NCBI GenBank assembly: GCA_002483365.1
Contig: DLHT01000017.1
Coordinates: forward strand, 159,270 to 223,269
Source: Cellvibrio sp. UBA7661
GTDB lineage: Bacteria; Pseudomonadota; Gammaproteobacteria; Pseudomonadales; Cellvibrionaceae
Direction of reading: 5' to 3'
Length of the DNA stretch: 64,000 nt
A program made the translations under genes and the position numbers. The notes below the pieces were generated by a model. It searched no databases and had not been told where the DNA came from. It was given only the letters and a program-made list of their open reading frames with translations. Positions 1 through 8,976 of the stretch are shown here, piece by piece. How positions within the stretch are numbered: position 1 is the stretch's first letter; every line of letters begins with the position of its first letter.

Positions 1-1
1 A

Positions 2-883
2 GTAGGCTTGCTTGGTCATAACGGTGCAGGTAAAACGACGGTCATGAAAATGCTCAGTGGTTATCTGGAGCCAAGCGACGGCCATATTTATTTCGAGGGA
101 AAGCGACTTTCCGATCATGTAAAAAGCCTGCAAAAGAAAATAGGCTATTTGCCGGAAAGTTTGCCGGTGTACCCGGAGATGTCGGTCGCGGAATATCTGG
201 ATTACGCAGCCGAGTTGAAAGGCTTGCGCGATATTGAAAAACAACAGGAAATCAAACGCGTTATTAATGCGACAGATATTGCTGCAAAACTGCTTGCACC
301 TATCGCCACATTATCGCGTGGTTACAAACAGCGCGTTGGCGTTGCCCAAGCACTGTTGGGCAAACCTGTGCTGCTGATTCTTGATGAACCAACAAACGGT
401 CTTGATCCGCAGCAAACCCTGCAAATGCGCGAACTCATCCGCAGCATCGCCAAAGAGGCGACGGTTATTCTATCAACCCACATCATGCAAGAGGTGGATG
501 CGCTGTGCGATCGCGTATTGATGATGCGCGCGGGCAAATTGGTGTTGGATGAAAAGTTAGCGGACTTGAGAGTCAGTCGCTCTCTGTTGTTGGCATCCAG
601 CATGAAAGCAGATGAACTGAAAAAGACACTGGGCACTGTTACCGGTATAAAAACAATTGAGGTGTTAACCCGCAGTGATGATGAAACGCGCGCGCGCATC
701 ACCATCGGCGATGCTGCCTCTATAAAAGATATTTGTGCGGCCATTGCGCGCACGTTAATAAACGCTGGCGCGGCCTTGTATCAGTTGCACAGTGAAACGC
801 GCGACCTTGAAAGCTTATTCCGCGATGTGAATCTTCATCTCCCACAAGAGCAAAAAAAGGAGGTAATTAACCATGCAGCCTAA
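2..883 (+). CDS. ABC transporter ATP-binding protein, 5' end missing (Gld-type ABC-2 exporter)
   Basis: This is the nucleotide-binding subunit of an ABC-2 type exporter; it hydrolyses ATP for the permease encoded next. The reading frame is open at the window edge and already inside the P-loop, so the first 30 or so residues lie outside. Visible motifs are Walker A GHNGAGKT at nt 14-37, the ABC signature LSRGY at 311-325, Walker B LLILDEP at 371-391 and the switch histidine codon at 479-481. The C-terminal third (after about nt 560) is a small regulatory domain typical of this group. It overlaps the next gene by 11 nt, and the strong Shine-Dalgarno AGGAGGT (858-864) of the permease lies inside its 3' end, so the two are translationally coupled. 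It resembles GldA-like ATPases by partner genes; no gliding function is implied. The substrate is unknown. Confidence 0.93.
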   Translation, partial: VGLLGHNGAGKTTVMKMLSGYLEPSDGHIYFEGKRLSDHVKSLQKKIGYLPESLPVYPEMSVAEYLDYAAELKGLRDIEKQQEIKRVINATDIAAKLLAPIATLSRGYKQRVGVAQALLGKPVLLILDEPTNGLDPQQTLQMRELIRSIAKEATVILSTHIMQEVDALCDRVLMMRAGKLVLDEKLADLRVSRSLLLASSMKADELKKTLGTVTGIKTIEVLTRSDDETRARITIGDAASIKDICAAIARTLINAGAALYQLHSETRDLESLFRDVNLHLPQEQKKEVINHAA

Positions 884-3725
884 ACAAACAGTGTTGCGAA
901 TCGCCAATAAAGAAATTTCGTTATTTTTTTCATCGCCAATTGCCTATTTATTTTTGGCGGTGTTTGCAGGCGTAACGCTTTTTACATTCTTTTGGGGCGA
1001 GGCATTTTTTGCGCGCAATATTGCCGATGTCCGCCCCTTGTTTGAGTGGATGCCACTGTTGCTGATTTTTCTTGCCAGTACGCTCACCATGCGGATGTGG
1101 AGTGAAGAACGCCGCAGCGGCACTTTGGAATATGTGCTCACGCAACCTGTTCCTCTGTGGCATTTTGTGGTGGGAAAATTTTTAGGTTGCGTTGCACTTT
1201 TAGTGATTGCGCTGGTGATTACCCTCCCTTTGCCCATCACCGTGGCCATTATTGGTGATTTGGATTGGGGTTCTGTGGTTGCAGGGTATCTTGCCACTTT
1301 ATTGTTGGGCGCAGCTTATTTGAGTATGGGGCTTTTTGTTTCATCGCGTAGCGACAACCAAATTGTCAGTTTGATTTGTGCTGTTGCGCTCTGTGGAGTT
1401 TTTTATTTATTGGGTAGCAAAATCATTACCGATTTTTTCGGTACTACCGCCAGCGAGTGGTTGCGTTTAATGGGGACTGGCTCCCGCTTTGAGTCAATCA
1501 CCCGCGGTGTAATTGATCTTCGTGATCTTTATTACTACATCAGTCTCATTCTGGTTTTTCTTGTGCTGAATACCTTCTCTTTGGAACGCGAGCGTTGGGC
1601 TGCAACTGGAAATAAACAATATCACCAAGGGTGGCGCACATTGACCGGCTTGTTGTTGATTAATGCCTTGGGAGCCAATTTTTGGTTAGGGCAAATTAAT
1701 CAATTGCGTGTCGATGCTACCCAGGGCAATCAATATTCAATTTCTTCAGCAACGCAACATTATTTAAAACAGTTGCAAGAGCCATTGTTGATCCGCGGTT
1801 ATTTCAGCAATAAAACTCATCCACTGCTTGCGCCTTTAGTGCCGCAAATCCGCGATTTGATCAAAGAATATGAAATTGAAAGTCAGGGCAAGGTGCGTGT
1901 GGAGTTTATTGACCCGGTGATGAATCCAGAACTGGAGCAGGAAGCCAACCAGAAATATGCGATCCAACCTGTACCTTTCCAGGTATCAGACCGCTATCAG
2001 GCATCGGTGGTGAATTCTTATTTCAATGTGTTGGTACAGTATGGCAATGAATATCAAGTGCTGGGTTTCCGCGATCTGATTGAAGTGAAAGCCAGTAATG
2101 AATCAGATTTGGATGTGAAGTTGCGCAATCCGGAGCATGACCTGACACGTGCGATTAAAAAAGTACTGCACAGCTATCAGTCCGGCGGCAATTTATTTGA
2201 CACAGTGAAAGGCGATCTGGTGTTTAACGTTTATGTCTCTGCCGATGATGCACTGCCGCAACAATTACAGGCATTTAAGCGTGCGGTAGAAAACGAAGCA
2301 AAAATACAGCAAGAGAAATCGGCAAACCGTTTGAAAGTCAATGTGATCGATCCCGCTGCCGATGGCGGTAAAGTCGCTGAGCAAATCGCTCAGGATTATG
2401 GCTTTAAACCAATGGCAACCAATTTATTCAGCAATGAGCGGTTCTATTTTTATATGACGCTCGCGCAGGGCGATCAGGTGGTACAGATCCCGCTGGATGA
2501 TATGAGTGCATCGAGCTTTGAACGAAACTTTTCATCTGCAGTTAAACGTTTTGCAAGCGGATTTACCAAAACTGTTGCAATGGTAACCTCTGGCGCACAA
2601 TTTAATCAGCTGGAAGAATTTTTGGGTGCTGAGCTGAATGTGGTGCGTGAAGATCTCACCGATGGTTCAGTTAATGGTGAAGCCGATGTGCTGTTCCTTG
2701 CCGCGCCTAATCATTTGAATGAAAAACAATTGTTTGCAGTTGATCAATTCTTGATGCAAGGGGGAACTGTTATTGCTGCAACCTCGCCTTATGCTGCATC
2801 GCTTAGCCAGCGCAGTTTGGCTTTGCAAAAACAAGAAAGCGGGATGAAAGCATGGCTGGCACATCACGGTATTGAGATTGAAGAAAAATTGGTGATGGAT
2901 AAACAGAACGTACCATTCCCTGTACCGGTAACACGTAATCTGGGCGGTTTTAGTATGCAGGAAATGCGTATGCTGGATTACCCCTATTTTATCGACGTGC
3001 GTGGTGCAGGCTTGCAATCTGAAAATGCCATCACCAACAGTTTGCCTCAAGTCACTATGGCGTGGGCATCACCTGTTGTATTGAATGCAGAAAAACAAAA
3101 AGACCGGAAGGTTACCGAGTTGCTGCGCAGTTCTGATAAATCCTGGTTGAGTGGCGACATGAATATAGTGCCGCAGATTACCAATGATGGTGTAACTCCT
3201 TACATTGCAACAGGCGAACAAAAACCCCATTTGTTGGGTGTCATTACCCAAGGGCGTTTTGATTCTTTTTTTGCTGGTAAGGAATCACCCCTGCTCAAGC
3301 AAGAGAGCACTGCTGAAAATGCTGATGGGAATTCCACAGAAAAAAATGACGCATCTACCAATACGGTCGGTAGCGTGATCCAACATTCTTCCGATTCTGC
3401 ACGCATCATTTTATTCAGCTCAAATGATTTTCTCAGTGACCCGGTGATTTCAATGGCGAGCATGGCAAATGGCGGCCAATATTTAAATGGTTTGCAATTA
3501 TTTGCGAACACATTGGACTGGGCATTGGAGGATGAGGGGTTAATGAGTATTCGCGCGCGCAGCAATTTCAACCGTACTTTGCCCGCGATGGAACACGGCA
3601 CCCAAACTTTCTGGGAGTATTTAAATTACGGTCTGGCATTGCTTGCACTCTTGGTTGTTGGCTTTGTACAACACCGCATCAAACGCGCTCGTGAGCAGCA
3701 ATACCAACAATGGTTGGCGAGCTAG
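873..3725 (+). CDS. Fused ABC-2 permease / GldG-like auxiliary protein
   Basis: This 950-residue membrane protein joins two parts that are separate proteins (GldF and GldG) in Bacteroidetes. Residues about 1-240 are an ABC-2 permease with six hydrophobic segments and the cytoplasmic EERRSGTLEYVL stretch typical of these permeases. After a transmembrane segment near residue 260, about 640 residues form a large extracytoplasmic GldG-like region. A final transmembrane helix lies near residues 912-932, followed by a basic tail. The ATG sits behind AGGAGGT with good spacing. It is the middle gene of an operon with the ATPase before it and a DUF4340 protein after it. Export or membrane remodelling is likely, but the substrate is unknown. 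The family assignment comes from the domain pattern and the neighbour trio. Confidence 0.88.
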   Translation: MQPKQTVLRIANKEISLFFSSPIAYLFLAVFAGVTLFTFFWGEAFFARNIADVRPLFEWMPLLLIFLASTLTMRMWSEERRSGTLEYVLTQPVPLWHFVVGKFLGCVALLVIALVITLPLPITVAIIGDLDWGSVVAGYLATLLLGAAYLSMGLFVSSRSDNQIVSLICAVALCGVFYLLGSKIITDFFGTTASEWLRLMGTGSRFESITRGVIDLRDLYYYISLILVFLVLNTFSLERERWAATGNKQYHQGWRTLTGLLLINALGANFWLGQINQLRVDATQGNQYSISSATQHYLKQLQEPLLIRGYFSNKTHPLLAPLVPQIRDLIKEYEIESQGKVRVEFIDPVMNPELEQEANQKYAIQPVPFQVSDRYQASVVNSYFNVLVQYGNEYQVLGFRDLIEVKASNESDLDVKLRNPEHDLTRAIKKVLHSYQSGGNLFDTVKGDLVFNVYVSADDALPQQLQAFKRAVENEAKIQQEKSANRLKVNVIDPAADGGKVAEQIAQDYGFKPMATNLFSNERFYFYMTLAQGDQVVQIPLDDMSASSFERNFSSAVKRFASGFTKTVAMVTSGAQFNQLEEFLGAELNVVREDLTDGSVNGEADVLFLAAPNHLNEKQLFAVDQFLMQGGTVIAATSPYAASLSQRSLALQKQESGMKAWLAHHGIEIEEKLVMDKQNVPFPVPVTRNLGGFSMQEMRMLDYPYFIDVRGAGLQSENAITNSLPQVTMAWASPVVLNAEKQKDRKVTELLRSSDKSWLSGDMNIVPQITNDGVTPYIATGEQKPHLLGVITQGRFDSFFAGKESPLLKQESTAENADGNSTEKNDASTNTVGSVIQHSSDSARIILFSSNDFLSDPVISMASMANGGQYLNGLQLFANTLDWALEDEGLMSIRARSNFNRTLPAMEHGTQTFWEYLNYGLALLALLVVGFVQHRIKRAREQQYQQWLAS

Positions 3726-3760
3726 CCATCGTAAATACGTCTTTCCAAGAGGCTTATGAA

Positions 3761-4786
3761 ATGAACCAATCAGTGACTATTGATGTGAACAAAGCAACGG
3801 CGGTGACTGTTTCGTCTCCTGTAAAAATATGGCAGCAGCGACTGACATTAATCCTGTTCGTCCAATTGCTGCTTATTGTGGGAATATTTGCCTACAAAAA
3901 AAATACTCAACTGAATGTCGATGCCCAGCCATTGCTGGGCACGGCGATCAGTGAAGTTGATCGTATTATCATTCGCGATGCCAATAGCAGTGTCGTGCTG
4001 CAAAAATCAGCATCTGGCTGGCAATTGCCAGAGTTGCAACAGTTGCCTGTTGACCAACAAAAATTGGACGACATTCTGCAAAAACTGGAAGGCACTAAAC
4101 TCACCTGGCCGGTGACAACGACACCTGTGAGCCATGAGCGATTTGAAGTGACTGACAATAAATTCCAGCGTCGTATTGAACTCTTCATAGGGGATACCAA
4201 AAAAGCGGATATTTTATTGGGCAGCAGCCCTGGCTTCAAAAAAGTGCATCTGCGTAAAGAGAGTGACGATAACGTTTACGCCGTTGAGCTAACCACATTT
4301 GAGTTTGCGACTAATGCAACAGAGTGGCTGCAAAAAAGTTTACTCGCGGTTAAAGATCCAACCATGATTAAAGCGGCAGATTATCATCTGCAAAAAAATG
4401 GTGATCAGTGGAGTTTTGTCGTGCCTGCAGATTCTACTTCAGAGAAAATCGCAGCAGAAAAACTCAATGAGCTGACCAATGCTGTGGCTAATTTGCAAAT
4501 ACAAACGGCGGAAGTACAGGCTCCGGAAGGCGGAGAGAGAACGACTATCGTGGTGGCCTCATCCGCAGGAGAGTTCACATTTGAGTTTGTAAAAGCAGGT
4601 GACGCTTTTTTTGTGAAACGTAACGACAATAATCGCTACTTCAAAATCAGCCAATATGAGTACGAGCGAATTGCGAATATTAAAAAAGCGGCATTGGTAG
4701 ATAGCACACCAGAGGTCTCAGGTGTGCCTGATGCTTCTGATCCGGTTGCGGATATGACATCGCTTGATAAAGTGTTGAAAAAATAA
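3761..4786 (+). CDS. DUF4340 domain-containing membrane-anchored protein
   Basis: Third gene of the Gld-type exporter operon. The predicted product is about 341 residues: a short cytoplasmic N-terminus, one transmembrane helix (around residues 28-46, LILFVQLLLIVGIFAY) and a periplasmic region with repeated beta-rich DUF4340 units. Proteins of this kind commonly sit next to GldG-like genes in Gammaproteobacteria and are assumed to work with the exporter; no biochemical role is established. I chose the ATG at 3761 because AAGAGG lies about 8 nt upstream. An earlier in-frame ATG at 3710 would overlap the permease gene by 16 nt and lacks a clear ribosome-binding site. A strong bidirectional terminator follows. 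Confidence 0.85.
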   Translation: MNQSVTIDVNKATAVTVSSPVKIWQQRLTLILFVQLLLIVGIFAYKKNTQLNVDAQPLLGTAISEVDRIIIRDANSSVVLQKSASGWQLPELQQLPVDQQKLDDILQKLEGTKLTWPVTTTPVSHERFEVTDNKFQRRIELFIGDTKKADILLGSSPGFKKVHLRKESDDNVYAVELTTFEFATNATEWLQKSLLAVKDPTMIKAADYHLQKNGDQWSFVVPADSTSEKIAAEKLNELTNAVANLQIQTAEVQAPEGGERTTIVVASSAGEFTFEFVKAGDAFFVKRNDNNRYFKISQYEYERIANIKKAALVDSTPEVSGVPDASDPVADMTSLDKVLKK

Positions 4787-4820
4787 TATGTCCTGGAGAA
4801 AATGACAGGATGCGTAACAA

Positions 4821-4848
4821 AAAAGGGCGCCACTGCGGCGCCCTTTTT
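4821..4848. terminator. Bidirectional intrinsic terminator
   Basis: An 11-bp perfect stem (AAAAGGGCGCC, 4821-4831, with its complement at 4837-4847) encloses the loop ACTGC. It is flanked by A residues on one side and T residues on the other. It lies between the convergent DUF4340 gene and the YebC-family gene and can serve both strands. Confidence 0.88.
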
Positions 4849-4862
4849 GAATACCGGCAGGA

Positions 4863-5564
4863 TTAGCCTGCTAATCCCACATAAACCTCATGCACGTCGT
4901 CATCGTTATCGATTGCAGCGAGGAAGGTTTCCACTTCTTCCAACGCCTCGGCTGATAAGCTCACAGGGTTTTTTGGTTTATAACCGAGTTTTGCAGAAAC
5001 TACGGTGAAGCCTTGGTCGGGCAGGGCTTTTTGCACCAAATCCAAATCGGTTAAGTCGGTATAAAAAGTGACGGTACCATCATTATCCAATTCAAAATCT
5101 TGCGCGCCGGCTTCAATCGCCGCCATTTCCGCATCCGCATCTGCGTTGGCTGCTGTGGCTTCGATAATCCCCAGGTGATCAAAATCCCAAGATACAGAAC
5201 CTGAAGTGCCCAGTTGGCCTTTGCGGAATAAGCCGCGAATGTTAGAGATGGTGCGATTAACGTTGTCGGTAAGGCATTCAACGATCACAGGCACTTGATG
5301 TGGTGCGTAACCTTCGTAAACGACTTTTTCATAGCTTGCTGCACCGTCTAGTTGACCCGAACCTTTTTTAATGGCTCGTTCAAGCGTCTCACGGGTCATT
5401 GACGCTTTCTTGGCTTGCACAATGGCCAAACGCAAGCGTGGATTCATATCCGGGTCTGCACCTGAACGTGCAGCAATCATAATTTCTTTGGTGAGCTTGG
5501 TAAAAATTTTACCTTTTGCGCTCGCCGCTTCTTCTTTATGTTTGGCTTTCCACTGTGCGCCCAT
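4863..5564 (-). CDS. YebC/PmpR-family protein
   Basis: This 233-residue protein belongs to the YebC/PmpR family. Members were first described as DNA-binding transcriptional regulators, and more recent work links some to translation of difficult peptide sequences. The typical N-terminus (MGAQWKAKHKE, KGKIFTKLTKEI), the NPRLRLAI region, the EGYAP segment, the NVNRT motif and the acidic C-terminus (DNDDDVHEVY) are all present. I set the start at 5564, not the longer frame at 5600, because MGAQWK matches the family N-terminus and GAGG lies about 8 nt upstream. It is the last gene downstream of dapD on the minus strand, after a 101-nt gap holding two hairpins. Which YebC subgroup it belongs to cannot be decided by eye. 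Confidence 0.9.
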   Translation of the reverse strand: MGAQWKAKHKEEAASAKGKIFTKLTKEIMIAARSGADPDMNPRLRLAIVQAKKASMTRETLERAIKKGSGQLDGAASYEKVVYEGYAPHQVPVIVECLTDNVNRTISNIRGLFRKGQLGTSGSVSWDFDHLGIIEATAANADADAEMAAIEAGAQDFELDNDGTVTFYTDLTDLDLVQKALPDQGFTVVSAKLGYKPKNPVSLSAEALEEVETFLAAIDNDDDVHEVYVGLAG

Positions 5565-5580
5565 GATTATCGCCTCTGTG

Positions 5581-5600
5581 ATGCACATCAGGATGTGCAT
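5581..5600 (-). promoter_or_regulatory. Perfect 9+2+9 palindrome upstream of the YebC-family gene
   Basis: ATGCACATC (5581-5589) and GATGTGCAT (5592-5600) are exact inverted repeats separated by AG. The palindrome ends a few nucleotides upstream of the GAGG ribosome-binding site and 17 nt upstream of the start codon. In RNA it would form a compact hairpin beside the ribosome-binding site; as DNA it could be an operator. Its function is inferred only. Confidence 0.45.
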
Positions 5601-5626
5601 GGTTATTAATATGTTTTGGTTAAAGC

Positions 5627-5645
5627 GGGCGTAACCGCTACGCCC
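5627..5645 (-). terminator. Hairpin downstream of dapD, weak terminator
   Basis: A 7-bp perfect stem (GGGCGTA / TACGCCC) with a 5-nt loop begins about 20 nt after the dapD stop. In the minus-strand direction it is followed only by GCTTTAACC, so termination would be partial. It may separate or tune expression of the YebC-family gene. Confidence 0.4.
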
Positions 5646-5665
5646 TTATAAAAATCAACAAACAA

Positions 5666-6697
5666 TTAATTCGCGTGCAACGCGGTGTTTAATTGCAATG
5701 CGCTTTTATTGGTAACAACTTCTACGCGACCAGTGATGGAATTGCGACGGAAAACCAAATCCGATACACCGGCAAGTTCACGTGCCTTGAGTGTTTTCAC
5801 TTCGTTGCCTGCTTCGTCCAACACAACGACTTTGGTTCCAGCAGTGACGTAGAGGCCAGATTCTACTTTGCAGCGATCGCCCAATGGAATACCAATGCCA
5901 GCGTTAGCGCCGATCAGGGATTCTTTGCCCACGGAGATAACAATATTTCCACCGCCCGAGAGCGTGCCCATTGTCGAACTGCCGCCGCCCAAGTCTGAAC
6001 CTGCACCGACAAATACACCGGCAGAGATGCGCCCTTCAATCATTGCCGGGCCTTCAGTGCCTGCATTAAAGTTAACAAAACCTTCATGCATGATGGTGGT
6101 ACCTTCGCCCAGATATGCACCCAAGCGCACGCGTGCCGTGTGCGCAACACGCACGCCTTTAGGGACGACGTAGTTGGTCATTTTGGGGAATTTATCGACG
6201 CAAGATACTTCCAGTTCTTCGCCATTTAGGCGTGCTTGTAATTGGCGGGCAGGTAATTCGTTTACATCGATGGCACCCTGATTTGTCCAGGCCACATTGG
6301 GTAACACACCAAAAATGCCTGCGAGCACAGTGTTGTGTGGTTTTACCAGACGGTGCGATAACAAATGTAATTTTAAATAACCTTCTGGTACAGACGCAGG
6401 ATTAGTGTCAGTTGCCAGCAGGGTTGCTACCAGAGGGCGCTTGCTATTGGTCAATGCTTTAGCAATTTCAGCGTGTTCAGCATCGCCCGCAATCGTTAAC
6501 GCCTGGGCGATTTCGCTTGCTTGATTATTGCTAATGGCAATTGCCTGATTGCCGTCACTGTAACCTACGATATTGGCGACAGCACGGACACTAGCCTCAG
6601 ATGGTGCGAGTATCGGTTTTGCATAAAATACTTCGAGCCATTCGCCTTTTGCGTTTTGTGTACCAATACCTAAACCGAGTGCATAAAGTTGAGTCAT
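5666..6697 (-). CDS. dapD: 2,3,4,5-tetrahydropyridine-2,6-dicarboxylate N-succinyltransferase
   Basis: DapD transfers succinyl from succinyl-CoA to tetrahydrodipicolinate in the succinylase branch of lysine and meso-diaminopimelate synthesis. The 343-residue protein is the long Pseudomonas-type form, with an N-terminal domain followed by a left-handed beta-helix of hexapeptide repeats. The glycine-rich core around LGGGSSTMGTLSGGG and GANAGIGIPLGDRC is diagnostic. Two ATGs lie close together; the one at 6697 is preferred because AGGA is about 7 nt upstream of it and almost touches the first ATG at 6703. dapC lies three genes upstream in the same operon, so two steps of the pathway are co-transcribed. 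Confidence 0.96.
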   Translation of the reverse strand: MTQLYALGLGIGTQNAKGEWLEVFYAKPILAPSEASVRAVANIVGYSDGNQAIAISNNQASEIAQALTIAGDAEHAEIAKALTNSKRPLVATLLATDTNPASVPEGYLKLHLLSHRLVKPHNTVLAGIFGVLPNVAWTNQGAIDVNELPARQLQARLNGEELEVSCVDKFPKMTNYVVPKGVRVAHTARVRLGAYLGEGTTIMHEGFVNFNAGTEGPAMIEGRISAGVFVGAGSDLGGGSSTMGTLSGGGNIVISVGKESLIGANAGIGIPLGDRCKVESGLYVTAGTKVVVLDEAGNEVKTLKARELAGVSDLVFRRNSITGRVEVVTNKSALQLNTALHAN

Positions 6698-6723
6698 GAT
6701 CATTCCTGCTTTATTTCAAAAAA

Positions 6724-7065
6724 TTAATTAAAAAGGGTGCGGTATTCTGTTTCTTTGAAGCCGACATACTGTTGTTTGCCGGTATCCAGTAATGGGCGTT
6801 TTATCAAGGTTGGATGCGCGAGAATTATATTGACTGCATTTGCAGCAAATTGTTGTTTGGTCGCATCATCCAGTTCTTTCCAGGTAGTGCTGCGTTTATT
6901 GACGAGCGTTTCCAACCCTAATGCATCGATCCAGCTTTTAATTTGTTGTGGTTCCAATCCGTCTGCGCGAAAGTCATGGAATTGATAGGCGATAGTATTT
7001 TGTTCAAGCCAGGTGCGGGCTTTTTTTACGGTATCGCAATTTTTAATGCCGTAGAGCGTAATCAT
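6724..7065 (-). CDS. ArsC-family reductase, YffB type
   Basis: A 113-residue thioredoxin-fold protein of the ArsC/Spx group. The N-terminal ITLYGIKNCDTVKKARTWL holds the single active-site cysteine (Cys10), and the C-terminal IKRPLL segment is the conserved cis-proline region. A member of this family lies between dapC and dapD in Pseudomonas, as here. YffB-type proteins are not proven arsenate reductases, and a glutathione-dependent thiol reductase role has been suggested. The gene is 4 nt downstream of nth, so it is operonic. The name describes the fold; the substrate is unknown. Confidence 0.88.
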   Translation of the reverse strand: MITLYGIKNCDTVKKARTWLEQNTIAYQFHDFRADGLEPQQIKSWIDALGLETLVNKRSTTWKELDDATKQQFAANAVNIILAHPTLIKRPLLDTGKQQYVGFKETEYRTLFN

Positions 7066-7069
7066 AATA

Positions 7070-7741
7070 TTAAGGCTTCAATACAATTTTGGGTTTTTTG
7101 CGGTTTGGATAACAGGTTCTGCATATTTCGCAAACAGTTCCATCGCATCCGCGCGCCGAACAATATTCACGGCCGTAATAAATAATTTGCAGATGCAATG
7201 CATTCCAACTGGACATTGGAAACAGCCGTTTCAAATCTTTTTCCGTCTGTACCACGTTTTTGCCATTGGTCAGACCCCAGCGCTGCGCAAGCCGATGGAT
7301 ATGTGTGTCAACCGGAAATGCGGGATGACCGAACCCCTGGCTCATCACTACGCTCGCGGTTTTGTGACCTACGCCCGGCAGTCGCTCTAGTGCATCCCAA
7401 TCTTCCGGAACTTGCCCGCCATGTTCCTCTACCAGCATACGTGATAACACAGAAATTGCTTTTGACTTTTGTGGCGACAATCCGCAAGGGCGAATAATTT
7501 CCTGAATTTTTTCTACCGGTACTTTTGCCATGTCGTAAGGATTGTCAGCCAGTGCAAAAAGTGCAGGGGTAACGGTATTTACCCGCTCGTCCGTACATTG
7601 TGCTGACAACAGCACCGCGATGAGCAGGGTGTATGCATCTTTATGCTGCAACGGAATCGGTGGTTGCGGATAAAGCGCCTGTAACTTTTGCAAAATAAAG
7701 TCTACACGCTCAGCTTTGGATAAATTTTTTATTGCATCCAT
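7070..7741 (-). CDS. nth: Endonuclease III, DNA glycosylase/AP lyase
   Basis: Nth removes oxidised pyrimidines and cleaves the resulting abasic site in base excision repair. The 223-residue product has the helix-hairpin-helix LPGVGHK (121-127) with catalytic Lys127 and the catalytic Asp145 in PVDTHIHR, corresponding to E. coli Lys120 and Asp138. The iron-sulphur region is unusual: cysteines lie at 194, 199, 204, 207 and 210. Three (194, 204, 210) match E. coli positions, but the second ligand position is glycine, so Cys207 or Cys199 must replace it. I chose ATG at 7741; a TTG at 7753 would add four residues. The gene lies immediately after dapC. Confidence 0.95.
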   Translation of the reverse strand: MDAIKNLSKAERVDFILQKLQALYPQPPIPLQHKDAYTLLIAVLLSAQCTDERVNTVTPALFALADNPYDMAKVPVEKIQEIIRPCGLSPQKSKAISVLSRMLVEEHGGQVPEDWDALERLPGVGHKTASVVMSQGFGHPAFPVDTHIHRLAQRWGLTNGKNVVQTEKDLKRLFPMSSWNALHLQIIYYGREYCSARGCDGTVCEICRTCYPNRKKPKIVLKP

Positions 7742-7757
7742 AGACTGCGCCAAATAA

Positions 7758-8957
7758 TTACAGTGATTTCAAAAATTGTTTAATCCGTTGCGCTGCTTCA
7801 ATGCATTCGGCTAACGGCGCTACTAGTGCCATACGCACATAATCTTCGCCCGGATTAATTCCTTGTGTTTCGCGCGCTAAAAAGCTACCGGGCAATACGG
7901 TTACTTTTTGCTGTGCAAATAATTGTTGTGCAAACATCTCACCCTTGATTGGTGTTTTAGGCCAGAGATAAAAACTTGCGTCTGGCTTTGTTACATCCAA
8001 TGCACCATCCAGTATTTCCAAGACAGCATCAAACTTCTGGCGATAAGCTTCACGGTTCTCGATCACATGGTTTTCATCTTGCCAGGCAGCAATGCTGGCA
8101 AGCTGTGTTGGCACAGGCATAGCGCAACCATGGTAGGTGCGATATAGCAAAAATTTTTCCAGAATTATGGCGTCGCCACCGGCAAAGCCGGAGCGCAATC
8201 CGGGCAAGTTTGAACGTTTGGATAAACTATGAAAAACCACGCAGCGGGCAAAGTCATTGCGCCCTAATTCTGCGCAAGCTTGTAACAAACCCACTGGGGG
8301 ATTTTTTTCATCAAAGTAAAGCTCGGAATAGCACTCATCAGATGCGATGACAAAATCATATTGGTCTGCGAGAGCAATCAGCTCTTTTAGCTGGGCTGTG
8401 TTCATAACTGCGCCCGTCGGGTTTCCGGGAGAGCAGATAAATAATAATTGGCAGCGCTCCCATACAGCGGCCGGAACGGATGCAAAATCAGGAACAAAAT
8501 TATTATCGGGCGTGCAATTCAAAAAGTAGGGTTCAGCACCGGATAAAAGTGCCGCACCTTCATATATTTGATAAAACGGGTTAGGCGACACAATCAGCGC
8601 ATCCGGTTTGCGGCGGTCAATCACCGCTTGCGCAAATGCAAATAATGCTTCGCGTGTACCATTGACAGGTAATACATGACGTTCAGCTGTAAATGAACCT
8701 GACTGTAATTGAAAGCGTGTACTTGCCCAATTGGCGATGGCCTCGCGTAATTCCGGTAAACCTTTTGTTGTCGGATAATTGGACAGTTTATCGAGGTTTT
8801 TTACCAGCGCATCCAGAACAAATACAGGTGGTTGATGCTTGGGTTCGCCAATCGACAGCATGATGTCTTTTATATCAGCCGGGGCAGAAACGGCTGCTTT
8901 GAGTGCGGCTAGCTTTTCAAACGGGTAGGGGTGTAAGCGGTCAAGATCCGGATTCAT
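7758..8957 (-). CDS. dapC: N-succinyldiaminopimelate aminotransferase
   Basis: A 399-residue PLP-dependent class I/II aminotransferase. It converts N-succinyl-2-amino-6-ketopimelate to N-succinyl-LL-diaminopimelate, the step after DapD. The PLP-binding lysine lies in SLSKRSNLPGLRSGF, and the SPGNPTG and ASDECYSE motifs are present. Gene order (glnD upstream, dapD nearby) supports dapC over another aminotransferase. It begins 19 nt after glnD and ends 4-16 nt before nth, so it belongs to the map-glnD-dapC-nth-dapD operon. The ribosome-binding site is weak, which may mean coupling to glnD translation. Confidence 0.94.
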   Translation of the reverse strand: MNPDLDRLHPYPFEKLAALKAAVSAPADIKDIMLSIGEPKHQPPVFVLDALVKNLDKLSNYPTTKGLPELREAIANWASTRFQLQSGSFTAERHVLPVNGTREALFAFAQAVIDRRKPDALIVSPNPFYQIYEGAALLSGAEPYFLNCTPDNNFVPDFASVPAAVWERCQLLFICSPGNPTGAVMNTAQLKELIALADQYDFVIASDECYSELYFDEKNPPVGLLQACAELGRNDFARCVVFHSLSKRSNLPGLRSGFAGGDAIILEKFLLYRTYHGCAMPVPTQLASIAAWQDENHVIENREAYRQKFDAVLEILDGALDVTKPDASFYLWPKTPIKGEMFAQQLFAQQKVTVLPGSFLARETQGINPGEDYVRMALVAPLAECIEAAQRIKQFLKSL

Positions 8958-8976
8958 AATCGTATATCAGTAAGAA

